This document shows, piece by piece, positions 41,315-48,512 of a stretch of 64,000 nucleotides of DNA; within the stretch, counting starts at the first letter, position 1; each line of letters begins with the position of its first letter. Made by a program: the position numbers and the translations under genes. The notes beneath the pieces are model-generated. The model was not told the DNA's origin, made no database searches, and saw only the letters and a list, made by a program, of their open reading frames with translations. The stretch lies in assembly GCA_943787225.1 (NCBI GenBank), contig CALSLP010000002.1, positions 524,648 through 588,647 of the forward strand, read 5' to 3'. Source of the DNA: an uncultured Alphaproteobacteria bacterium (GTDB taxonomy: Bacteria; Pseudomonadota; Alphaproteobacteria; MPNO01; UBA2964).

Positions 41315-41342
41315 ACTCCTGTAGAGACTGCTGAACAGGAGT
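41315..41342. promoter_or_regulatory. Inverted repeat covering a ribosome site
   Basis: ACTCCTGT (41315-41322) and ACAGGAGT (41335-41342), eight paired bases with a 12-base loop. The 3' arm contains the AGGAG ribosome site of the ORF at 41350. It could be an mRNA hairpin hiding the ribosome site or a DNA operator for the RHH protein encoded two genes on. Confidence 0.6.
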
Positions 41343-41349
41343 AAATCTA

Positions 41350-41499
41350 ATGAAGAATGACCAACAGAATCCCAATGATAAAACCCAATTTGGACACCAG
41401 AAAAGGACACCATCCAATAAACCAAAAGAAGAACGAATACTGGAAACAGTGAATAGGGTGATCACTCGAATCCAGAATGACGAAAGGAATTATCTATGA
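41350..41499 (+). CDS. Small basic/polar protein, 49 residues, unknown
   Basis: A 49-residue ORF with a good AGGAG 9 bases upstream (inside the hairpin described). Sequence starts MKNDQQNPNDKTQFGHQKR and ends with an amphipathic helix ERILETVNRVITRIQNDE. Its stop overlaps the start of the next ORF as ATGA, so the two are coupled. No family recognised; toxin, antitoxin or accessory regulator are possibilities. Supported mainly by RBS and coupling. Confidence 0.6.
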   Translation: MKNDQQNPNDKTQFGHQKRTPSNKPKEERILETVNRVITRIQNDERNYL

Positions 41500-41675
41500 C
41501 CAAACATCCCTACCAGACCTGTTTAAGAATGCCGCTAACCCTAAAGGAAGACATGACCACCATCTGTGATCGATATCAAATCAATGAATCAGACCTTATG
41601 AGACGTGCCATCGTGGAGTTTGTCACCAACATCCAAGAGAATCCAAATCAAAACTCTCGATACATGTTTCTCTGA
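41496..41675 (+). CDS. Ribbon-helix-helix-like small DNA-binding protein, 59 residues
   Basis: Starts at ATG 41496 behind AAGGAA and overlaps the previous ORF by ATGA. The pattern CLRMPLTLKEDMTTICDRYQ INESDLMRRAIVEFV matches an Arc/CopG-type ribbon-helix-helix: a strand, then helix A, turn and helix B with the SxLxRxAI signature. Such proteins are autoregulators or antitoxins in mobile elements. The upstream palindrome is the obvious candidate operator. A terminator follows 38 bases later. Confidence 0.68.
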   Translation: MTKHPYQTCLRMPLTLKEDMTTICDRYQINESDLMRRAIVEFVTNIQENPNQNSRYMFL

Positions 41676-41712
41676 GGGAATACTCGGATATTCCTCGGAT
41701 ATGACACCGATA

Positions 41713-41746
41713 AAGACCTCTCAGACACCATGCTGAGGGGTCTTTT
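41713..41746 (+). terminator. Rho-independent terminator of the small RHH operon
   Basis: AAGACCTCTCAG - acaccatg - CTGAGGGGTCTT followed by TT: a 12-bp stem with one G-T pair, then a T run. Confidence 0.8.
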
Positions 41747-41830
41747 GCGTTGAGGTCGAGAAGGTGCAGGGAAAGGTGCTGGGGTCTTCTATCGAGTGGG
41801 TCTAAGTCTGTGGGGTATGGGGTCAGAAAC

Positions 41831-41889
41831 CACCCACACCCCATCCTCTCTACCCATACCGAATATTCTCTGTCACGGTTTCTGTATAG
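41831..41889 (+). repeat. Degenerate third copy of the leader-module upstream region
   Basis: Shares ACCCACACCCCAT, CTACCCAT and CCGAATATTCTCTGTCA with the stretch at 42595-42640, but the following bases (CGGTTTCTGTATAG) lost the leader ATG present there. It lies just after the 3' end of the tandem-repeat gene on the other strand. Confidence 0.65.
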
Positions 41890-42246
41890 TTATTTGAAGG
41901 TACCGGTTTTCTGACCGTATTTGTTCCGATACGTGCCGTTATTATAGGTGCCGGTTTTCTGACCGTATTTGTTCCGAAACGTGCCGTTATTATAGGTACC
42001 GGTTTTCTGACCGTATTTGTTCCGAAACGTGCCGTTATTATAGGTGCCGGTTTTCTGACCGTATTTGTTCCGAAACGTGCCGTTATTATAGGTACCGGTT
42101 TTCTGACCGTATTTGTTCCGAAACGTGCCGTTATTATAGGTACCGGTTTTATTACCATACTTGTCCCGAGAGGTTTGTGCCTCTGATGAAGAAGGGATGC
42201 TAAAAGATATTAATAACGCTGTTAACAGTGCCATAGTGAATTTCAT
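41890..42246 (-). CDS. Secreted tandem-repeat protein (16-residue repeats)
   Basis: A 118-residue exported protein: signal peptide MKFTMALLTALLISFSIPSSSEA, then nearly the whole mature chain is a repeat of GTYNNGTFRNKYGQKT, about six times, the first and last copies slightly altered (KYGNKT, GTYRN, GTFK). Tyr, Asn, Gly and Lys dominate; there are no cysteines. The 48-bp DNA units are almost identical, varying mainly at one synonymous base (GGTACC or GGTGCC). Other minus-strand frames are open only because the unit is a multiple of three. No family recognised; adhesive, beta-solenoid or surface peptide roles are guesses. Confidence 0.75.
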   Translation of the reverse strand: MKFTMALLTALLISFSIPSSSEAQTSRDKYGNKTGTYNNGTFRNKYGQKTGTYNNGTFRNKYGQKTGTYNNGTFRNKYGQKTGTYNNGTFRNKYGQKTGTYNNGTYRNKYGQKTGTFK

Positions 42247-42389
42247 GATGCTTCCTCATTTTCCCAATTATCCCGAAATCATATACGGATAACGTTTTTT
42301 GTGTCAATTTTCATACTACGCTTACTGAAATCGCAGAAGCACTTATACTTACCCGTGAATGCGTCCGTAAGAAATACAAAGGGTGTTGA

Positions 42390-42590
42390 GTGACAGGGAA
42401 TTTAGAGCATCAAATTACATGTCATTTCTGCTTTGAAGAATTTGAGATTGATGCAGAGGTCCAAGAGGGTTTCACGGGACACAACACAGAAATTTATGAC
42501 TGCGTCGTATGCTGCAATCCAAACAAGTTATCCTATGAGATCTATGACGGCGAAATCACTTCTCTGACCGTTAGTGACGGGAACGAATAG
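42390..42590 (+). CDS. CPXCG-type small cysteine-rich protein
   Basis: A 66-residue protein starting at GTG 42390. ITCHFCFEEFEIDAEVQEG and EIYDCVVCCNPNKLSYEIYDGEI reproduce the Cys_rich_CPXG layout (two Cys pairs, 30 residues apart) with CHFC in place of CPYC. Likely a small zinc-ribbon or metal-binding protein; function unknown. Its flanks recur at 43763-43810 without this gene (see findings). Confidence 0.75.
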   Translation: MTGNLEHQITCHFCFEEFEIDAEVQEGFTGHNTEIYDCVVCCNPNKLSYEIYDGEITSLTVSDGNE

Positions 42591-42650
42591 AACTCCACCC
42601 ACACCCCATTCTCACTACCCATTCCGAATATTCTCTGTCAGACTTTCCGT

Positions 42651-42737
42651 ATGAAAAAACTGACCGCCACACTCTGTCTCACGATTGCCGTGCTTCTTGG
42701 AAGTACGGGGGAGAGTTTTAATAGGATAGTGTTATGA
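42651..42737 (+). CDS. Leader ORF 1: 28-residue signal-peptide-like peptide
   Basis: [20 protein letters not shown] then ESFNRIVL and a stop that overlaps the next start codon as ATGA. The same upstream 20-base context (TGTCAGACTTTCCGTATGA) occurs at the second leader. The peptide looks like the secretion signal of a larger protein but ends right at the cargo gene. It may be a translated leader that couples translation of the DUF4190 gene, or the remnant of one. Confidence 0.6.
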   Translation: MKKLTATLCLTIAVLLGSTGESFNRIVL

Positions 42738-43042
42738 CAGAACCAGAACACAAAATCATTGAGCATAGGGTTACCGCACCTACAACCAACGTATTGGCGA
42801 TTATCTCGTTGGTTCTGTCTTTACTTGGAATTCTCGCAACATTCTTAATCCCCTTCGTATCCCAAATAGCAGCAATTGTTTGCGGTCACATAGCAAGATC
42901 TCAAGTCAAGCACAGTGGAGGTTCTCAAACGGGGTCCGGGATGGCACTCGCTGGGTTGATAATAAGTTATTTGAGTATTGTTTTCTCTTTGATTGGATTT
43001 GTTTTGTTAGGTGTTGGATTGATGGCATTATTATCTCAATAA
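42734..43042 (+). CDS. DUF4190-type two-helix membrane protein
   Basis: A 102-residue protein with a polar N-terminus ([19 protein letters not shown]), then two long hydrophobic segments [38 protein letters not shown] and [31 protein letters not shown], separated by [11 protein letters not shown]: the DUF4190 pattern (CGHxARxQI motif). A small integral membrane protein of unknown role. Its start overlaps leader ORF 1 by ATGA and has no independent strong Shine-Dalgarno. Confidence 0.75.
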   Translation: MTEPEHKIIEHRVTAPTTNVLAIISLVLSLLGILATFLIPFVSQIAAIVCGHIARSQVKHSGGSQTGSGMALAGLIISYLSIVFSLIGFVLLGVGLMALLSQ

Positions 43043-43096
43043 GCAGATTGCTGATTTTCTCTTTCCTAAATCCCTACTTTTTGTCAGACTTTCCGT

Positions 43097-43204
43097 ATGA
43101 GAAACCTAACCACCACACTCTGCCTGACCCTTGCCGTGCTGCTTGGAAGTGTGGGAGTTTGTAAGAGTGCTGATTTCCAATTGCGGAGGGTGATTAAAAT
43201 ATGA
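43097..43204 (+). CDS. Leader ORF 2: 35-residue signal-peptide-like peptide
   Basis: MRNLTTTLCLTLAVLLGSVG then VCKSADFQLRRVIKI, with stop overlapping the following ATG (ATGA at 43201). Closely related to leader 1 at DNA and protein level. The SADFQ piece recalls the start of secreted Sel1-repeat proteins, which suggests it derives from such a gene. An internal GGAGG (43187-43192) lies about 8 bases before the next start and would serve as its ribosome site. Confidence 0.6.
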   Translation: MRNLTTTLCLTLAVLLGSVGVCKSADFQLRRVIKI

Positions 43205-43683
43205 GGAGACATCTCGTATTTTTATTTATCGGACTTATTTGGGGAACTATGTCCGTGGCACAAGCGGATTCTTGGATAGATGAGGACGGTGGCACAATTG
43301 TAAGGGTGAAGGGCAGTGTAATTTCGATATTCAGTTTAGATTCATTTTATTACTTTGACCAAATATTGTCTAATGTAAGAAAAAATCAGATCAAAATCCG
43401 GGTATGCTTGGGTTTCGGCAAAAAAAATAAAACTGGACAACCCACAGACTGCATAAAAGACTTATCGGCACACTACTCTTTTCATAACAAGGGTAAGAAT
43501 AGAGCGATACATGTAAAACTTTCCTCTTTTTCCTTTCTTCTTTCAGCATTTGAGGATTATTTAATATCAGGCAGAACAATGAAGATTTCAATTGATGACG
43601 GTGACTTGTATTCCGTATACACATTAAATAAAAAACATTTACTTACCAAGGAATCTGAAAACGTTCTTGCGTTACCTGATTAA
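43201..43683 (+). CDS. Secreted protein of unknown function, AT-rich gene
   Basis: A 160-residue protein with a clear signal peptide (MRRHLVFLFIGLIWGTMSVAQA) and a mature domain of mixed strands: SWIDEDGGTIVRVKGSVISIFSLDSFYYFDQIL, two Cys at KIRVCLGF and PTDCIKDLS which could pair. No family recognised. The AT-rich base composition is unlike the chromosome around the island. It is coupled to leader 2. Confidence 0.65.
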   Translation: MRRHLVFLFIGLIWGTMSVAQADSWIDEDGGTIVRVKGSVISIFSLDSFYYFDQILSNVRKNQIKIRVCLGFGKKNKTGQPTDCIKDLSAHYSFHNKGKNRAIHVKLSSFSFLLSAFEDYLISGRTMKISIDDGDLYSVYTLNKKHLLTKESENVLALPD

Positions 43684-43762
43684 TCCAAAATCTGATATGA
43701 AACATTAGTTGCTGTTGCAAGACTTCTAGGATGATATACTGAAAATCGGATAACTATCTTCT

Positions 43763-43810
43763 GTGAATGTGTCCGTAAGAAATACAAAGGGTGTTGAGTA
43801 GAACTCCATC
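43763..43810 (+). repeat. Flanks of the CPXCG gene joined without the gene
   Basis: GTCCGTAAGAAATACAAAGG then GTGTTGAG continues directly into TAGAACTCCATCCACACCCC. The first part matches bases 42362-42389 and the second bases 42589-42608, which at the other locus are separated by the CPXCG gene. Confidence 0.7.
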
Positions 43811-43943
43811 CACACCCCTTAAAACTGAGCACCTAATCGTAATCTATAAATGCAATAAGGTGTCTAAGAAATATTGAAGACCCCCCTTTGATCTCAGGAA
43901 TATGTGCTTACTTAAATGGTAGAATAAACTAGGGGGAACGCTT

Positions 43944-44318
43944 ATGTCTGAAACTCAAAAAAATGTTCTCGGTACAGATTTGGAAGTCTGCGGAACAGAC
44001 CCAGTTACAGGGTTTTTTAGAGACGGATGCTGCAACACCGGTGCTGGTGACGTTGGAACCCATACCGTCTGTGCAATTGTGGATGATCAGTTCCTTGAGT
44101 TCTCCAAGAGCAAAGGTAATGACCTGAGTACACCCCGACCAGAGTATGGGTTCAAAGGTTTGAAGAATGGAGATCAATGGTGTCTTTGCGCCATGCGTTG
44201 GGAAGAAGCACGTCAGGCAGGTTGCGCCCCTCGGGTCAAAATTACATCAACCAATATAAAAACATTGGAATATGTACGCTTAGAACACCTGAAAGAATAT
44301 CAAGTCGATCTGCACTAG
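43944..44318 (+). CDS. DUF2237 family protein
   Basis: A 124-residue soluble protein with DUF2237 hallmarks: NVLGTDLEVCGTDPVTGFFRDGCCNTGAGDVGTHTVC, then FLEFSKSKGNDLSTPRPEYGFKGLKNGDQWCLCAMRWEEA. Many cysteines and glycines (CC, CLC) suggest metal or redox binding, but no function is known. GGGGGAACGCTT precedes the ATG. It is convergent with the integrase (20 bases between stops). Confidence 0.88.
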   Translation: MSETQKNVLGTDLEVCGTDPVTGFFRDGCCNTGAGDVGTHTVCAIVDDQFLEFSKSKGNDLSTPRPEYGFKGLKNGDQWCLCAMRWEEARQAGCAPRVKITSTNIKTLEYVRLEHLKEYQVDLH

Positions 44319-44338
44319 GTTCCCTGCGTGAAACTTCC

Positions 44339-45325
44339 CTAATCAGAAAATGCAGGATACTTCTTGAATACGTTGGTCGGATTAAGGTGTGTGTATCTGA
44401 ACAACTGTCTGACATCCTTGTGTCCAGAGATCAGCGCTACCTCTGGAACTGACATTCCCATCTCAAAGAAGCGTGAGACTGCTTCATGTCTCAAATCATG
44501 AAATCGTAAATCAGTAATTTCTGCTTTATTGCGTGCTCTGACCCATGCAAGACGCAGACAGTTGGCAGAGATAGGAAACACCTTCTCATGGTCCTGTGGC
44601 ACTGTCCTGAGGACTTCTACGCACCTTCTGGTTAGAGGAACTCTCCTATCCTCACCATTCTTAGTGTCATAGAGAGACGCAAATCCATTGTCTAAATCCA
44701 GATCACACCATCTGAGTCTTAACATCTCTGAACGACGCATACCTGTCTCGATTGCAAATTCTATAATGGGGGCAATGTAGATATTCTTCTGAGTTTTTGC
44801 GGCGATGAGGAGACGGTCTTTTTCATGAGGCATCAATCTGCGTTTGCGAGACTTGTGAGGTGATGGAAGTTGGAGATGTTCAACAGGGTTTGATGGTAGT
44901 CCATATCCCCACTTATGTATGGCAGTTTTGAACACCCGTCTGAACATCATCAAATCAGCATGGACGGTTCCTGATTTAACCTCTTTTAATCTTTGATCTC
45001 GAAGATATTCGAAGTGTCGTTGAGTAAGATTGACGAGTTTGTTCTCTGCAATTGGGTGTTTGGAATAGAGGTTGAGTTTATATGTTTCTATTTCTGAACC
45101 TTTCAGATGAGCAGACACTTCCTTGGCATAAATTTGAAGAAGATCTCTTAACAAAATGTCACCAACATTTATTACTGGCAAAGTCGTGTTCTTGAGTTGA
45201 TGCTCTAACTTTTGGACCCAACGCAAAGCATCCGACTTTTTAGCAAATGATTTAGTGAAACTTCTCCATCCAGCAATCCTCACTTGAGCATTCCAAGATT
45301 CTCCTCTTTTACGGACACAACCCAT
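44339..45325 (-). CDS. Tyrosine recombinase / integrase of the island
   Basis: A 328-residue site-specific recombinase. The catalytic set is complete: Arg197 in ETGMRRSEML, Lys222 in the TKNG beta-hairpin, His276-x-x-Arg279 in FHDLRHEA, His302 in ISGHKD and Tyr311 in FRYTHL. The N-terminal arm domain (residues 1-90) has GESWNAQVRIAGWRSFTKSF. Its start lies 16 bases from the arm-type repeat at 45341 and about 100 bases from the intact tRNA-Arg, the usual place for an integrase using a tRNA 3' end. Confidence 0.92.
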   Translation of the reverse strand: MGCVRKRGESWNAQVRIAGWRSFTKSFAKKSDALRWVQKLEHQLKNTTLPVINVGDILLRDLLQIYAKEVSAHLKGSEIETYKLNLYSKHPIAENKLVNLTQRHFEYLRDQRLKEVKSGTVHADLMMFRRVFKTAIHKWGYGLPSNPVEHLQLPSPHKSRKRRLMPHEKDRLLIAAKTQKNIYIAPIIEFAIETGMRRSEMLRLRWCDLDLDNGFASLYDTKNGEDRRVPLTRRCVEVLRTVPQDHEKVFPISANCLRLAWVRARNKAEITDLRFHDLRHEAVSRFFEMGMSVPEVALISGHKDVRQLFRYTHLNPTNVFKKYPAFSD

Positions 45326-45340
45326 CGATTTGACCTTTTA

Positions 45341-45360
45341 CTGTGTCAAATCTGTGTCAA
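45341..45360 (+). repeat. Arm-type repeat (right)
   Basis: Exact second copy of the 20-base double motif at 39574, just upstream of the integrase start. Both copies are in the same orientation. Confidence 0.75.
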
Positions 45361-45428
45361 AACTGCATTTCTCTGAGAACCGACAGATCCCGTGATACGG
45401 TAACTATCTGGGATATATGGTGGAGGAG

Positions 45429-45505
45429 TGGTGCGCCCGGGAAGATTCGAACTCCCGACCCCTAGATTCGTAGTCTAGTGCTCTATCCAACTGAGCTACG
45501 GGCGC
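45429..45505 (-). tRNA. tRNA-Arg (anticodon ACG), 77 nt with CCA, attachment target
   Basis: Minus-strand GCGCCCGTAGCTCAGTTGG acceptor and D-arm, anticodon loop CTACGAA (anticodon ACG), T-arm GGGAGTTCGAATCTTCCC and encoded CCA. Positions 45429-45489 are duplicated at the other island end. Confidence 0.95.
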
Positions 45506-45739
45506 AGAAATCCCGGCAATTAAGCCGGGAAGAGGCGCGGACGTTACTGAAATTGGCGTCAGTTGGCAAGCGTTCCCGCAACGGCTTTGAGAATTCTTTG
45601 GAATACAGCTTGTTAAGCTATAACCCATTGAGTAATATCTGCCAGAATCAAGGGGTTGGCACATTTTTCAACAGTCGATTCACAGCGTTTATTCGCTGTT
45701 TAGCATTTTTCAATTTTCACTACGGGTGAGGCCCGATAC

Positions 45740-46921
45740 ATGGCCCGAGCACTTTCCCACGTAACCGTTATTTGTTCAGCTGTCGCGTTGTCGGCCTGTT
45801 CATTTTCAATGGATTCACTGTGGCCCTCGTTAACAGGCGACAGCTCTAGCGCAGCCGCGACAGCAGCTGCGCAAGCCAAAAAGGCTATCCCGATTGCACC
45901 CTCACAGGGCGAAATACGGAATCAGCCACTTATTGGTGCTGGAGCACCACCTAATCTTGGAACAACTAACTTTGTTCCTCCGGCGGTGACCCCTGGACAA
46001 TCGACAGGGACCTTCGTTGGACAAAAAACCAACTTGCTCCGCGGCGAGTTGCAGCGTATGCGACAACAAATCCGTCAGCAGAATAGCACTTTGCAGAGTA
46101 TTCGGCGTGAAACGGGCACACATTCGCTAGCATATCACAGCGCTATTGCGTCGATTAATTCCCGCCTTCAGGTCGGTACCACGCCCGGCAATCCCTATAT
46201 GGTCAATCAATGGAATATTGCCCAATCAGGGCTGTCCAGTATCGACCGTGATATTTCGCAGATGAACTCACTGGCAAATGCCGTAGCGGGTACGAGCACC
46301 ATGTCTGCGTATCTTCTTGAAACCACCCGGGCGGCCTACGGGCTAAGCGGCGCCGTCGAGGCAGACCATCGTCAGTTGGCAATTCTTGAAGATGAAGTAA
46401 ATCGTACTGTTGTCCTGATTGATCGTCTTCTTAACGAGTTAAGTGAAGATATTAATCGTCAGACCGCCTACGTTGCGGCTGAACGCAGTAATCTGACGGC
46501 GCTATCGCTGGCAATCAAAAACGGGGAATCTTTGGGCAACAGCCTAGCCAATCGAGCCTATGCAACGGCAGCACCAGTAGCAGCGGTTGGAAGAAACTCT
46601 GGTACAGCAAGTACTGCCGGCCGGAGACCGCTGGTCGTCATTCGTTTCGATCGACCAAACGTGTCATACCAGCAGGCTCTCTATACGGCCGTTAATCGTG
46701 TCTTGCAGCGTCGGCCGCAAGCAGGGTTTGATTTGATTGCCGTCGCGTCAGGACAAGGGAGCGCCGCGCAAGTAACTGTCGCCTCCAACAAATCCAAACG
46801 GAATGCAGAAACGGTTCTGAGATCATTGTCCGAGATGGGGTTACCACTCCAGCGCGTTCGGTTATCAGCGATCACAAGCGGTGATGCGAAATCAAATGAG
46901 GTCCATCTGTACGTTCGTTAA
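45740..46921 (+). CDS. Lipoprotein with OmpA-like C-terminal fold
   Basis: A 393-residue outer-membrane type lipoprotein: lipobox ALSAC with Cys near residue 20, an Ala-rich, disordered linker (SSAAATAAAQAKKAIPIAP), a helical coiled region (RGELQRMRQQIRQQNSTLQSI...VNRTVVLIDRLLNELSEDINRQTAY) and a C-terminal alpha/beta domain, LVVIRFDRPNVSYQQALYTAVNRVL and SKRNAETVLRSLSEMGLPLQRVRLS, which resembles the OmpA-like repeat without the canonical peptidoglycan residues. A conserved hypothetical of alphaproteobacteria. Strong terminator follows. Confidence 0.75.
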   Translation: MARALSHVTVICSAVALSACSFSMDSLWPSLTGDSSSAAATAAAQAKKAIPIAPSQGEIRNQPLIGAGAPPNLGTTNFVPPAVTPGQSTGTFVGQKTNLLRGELQRMRQQIRQQNSTLQSIRRETGTHSLAYHSAIASINSRLQVGTTPGNPYMVNQWNIAQSGLSSIDRDISQMNSLANAVAGTSTMSAYLLETTRAAYGLSGAVEADHRQLAILEDEVNRTVVLIDRLLNELSEDINRQTAYVAAERSNLTALSLAIKNGESLGNSLANRAYATAAPVAAVGRNSGTASTAGRRPLVVIRFDRPNVSYQQALYTAVNRVLQRRPQAGFDLIAVASGQGSAAQVTVASNKSKRNAETVLRSLSEMGLPLQRVRLSAITSGDAKSNEVHLYVR

Positions 46922-46960
46922 ACTATTTCTCGGCAAAAATTCGTCGACAAAGATTCCATC

Positions 46961-47003
46961 AAATCGGCAGCTACTTCGTATATAAAGTAGCTGCCGATTT
47001 TTT
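46961..47003 (+). terminator. Terminator after the OmpA-like lipoprotein gene
   Basis: AATCGGCAGCTACTT and AAGTAGCTGCCGATT, 15 paired bases with an 8-base loop, followed by a T run. Confidence 0.85.
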
Positions 47004-47021
47004 GTATCAGGAGTAGTTCGG

Positions 47022-48504
47022 ATGAATAGCTGGCACCGTAGAGACTTTGTCAAAGCTTTGGTAGCAGCCCCTATTGCTGTCACCGGAAGCGCTCGTTTTG
47101 CTAAGGCCCAGTATGTTGGCCCTGCAGCCTCACGCCCCCAATCTATTCTCGGCCATACGAACCCACGCGAAAATCCATTTACCGCTATGGGCGATGGCCG
47201 CGCCGACGACACTAGGGCCGTTCAGGGTGCCATTGATGCGGCTATTATCAGCCATCAAGGGGGGGGGCGTTTTTGTCCCAGCTGGGACCTACAAGATTTC
47301 CAATACGCTGCATATTGAAAATGTCTCCGGGCTAAAATTTTCTGGCGTAAGCGTAGGTGCAACTCGGTTTATCTGGGATGGCCCCCCAGATGTGCCCATG
47401 TTTCTTCTGAGAGATGCTCGAGACGTGGTGATGAATGATTTCCGGATCAATTCAAACCCCAGAAAGCCACTCTTTACAGGAATACAGATCGAAAATGGCC
47501 CCAAACGAATATGGGCCCCCTCGCAAAATCATTTCCAGCGCATTATTATCAATGGCACAAATAAAGGCGGACTCACCAACGGGTTCCGAGTCGCCAAAGG
47601 TGCTGGCGGCGATAACAATAATGATTTTCACGAGTTTCTTCGGTGCCAGGTCCGCAGCTATCAAGGCTATGGCTATTCCATTGAACATTCACAATCACAC
47701 ACCAACCGTTTTTATTCCTGCACGTTTAGTGGTTACAGTTTTGGTCTTGCAGGTGTCCGGACCAAGCATGGGTCCTTCTCCTGGTACGGCGGCGGCGGCG
47801 GCGGCAACACAGTTGCTGATTTTCTCCTGGGTTCCCCCAACGTCTTGATTTCCATTATCAATGGTAATTTCGAAGATTCAGCGCGATTGCTATCCACTGG
47901 AGGACCAACCGGCGCAAGTTGGCCAATACATATTCAAGGTGTTCGCTATACAGCCGCGAAACTGGCCGAAGACGACATAATGATAGATGTAAAAAACCCA
48001 GGGCCCTTGATACTTGAAAACAATTTATTCGGAACAAGCTCACTGCCCCGTATGCCCCGTGTACGCTTAGAATCAACGCAACCGGGTGCAACATTTGTCA
48101 GCCAAGGGAATCTTTGGCTCGGGCAGGATGCATATGACAAGTCCCCCTATATATTCAGTAGCCGAGGGGCGACGTCGCTCAACGCAAAGATTGAAAGCGA
48201 TTCCTTTGCTGGCAAAGGCGACAAAGACGTGACGGTTTTTGAGAATGGCGATACAAAGCCGACCACCCATTTTTCTAAATGGTTTAAAACTCACAATACC
48301 CAAGACACCACGATCACTCATTTAAGAAACGGTTGGGCAGGCGCTCAGCGGGTCATCCTGATCAATGACAACAACACAAGGTTTGATTTTAAATCCGGGA
48401 ACCTTCGCGGCAACGCCGGGCAACCCTGGCATGCCAAGAAGGGGAGCACGATGAACTGCCTATTCGATGGGAAGCATTGGCGATGTCAGCCCAGAAGACA
48501 ATAA
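47022..48504 (+). CDS. Tat-exported pectate-lyase-superfamily protein (frameshift at 9-G run)
   Basis: Right-handed beta-helix protein of the pectate-lyase superfamily, about 494 residues when the frame is joined. The N-terminus has a twin-arginine signal (MNSWHRRDFVKALVAAPIAVTGSARFAKA). GDGRADDTRAVQGAIDAA is the usual entry of this fold; GGGVFVPAGTYKISNTLHI, then AKGAGGDNNNDFHEF and many N/G-rich turns follow. A run of nine G at 47259-47267 shifts the frame after HQGGG; with eight G the two halves join perfectly. Either a sequencing homopolymer miscount or a slippage-prone switch. It is convergent with panC (8 bases). Substrate unknown. Confidence 0.78.
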
Positions 48505-48512
48505 AGTTGCCG

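Noticed and set aside
41229..41465. 78-residue minus frame next to the IS
   Set aside because: Overlaps the RBS-supported small RHH operon on the other strand and has no clear start signal; its last 30 residues look protein-like but this is not enough.
41850..42158. 102-residue minus frame inside the repeat gene
   Set aside because: Open only because the 48-bp unit is divisible by three; lacks the signal peptide and start context of the 41890 frame.
41890..42246. Possible CRISPR array
   Set aside because: The repeats are contiguous with no spacers and encode a protein.
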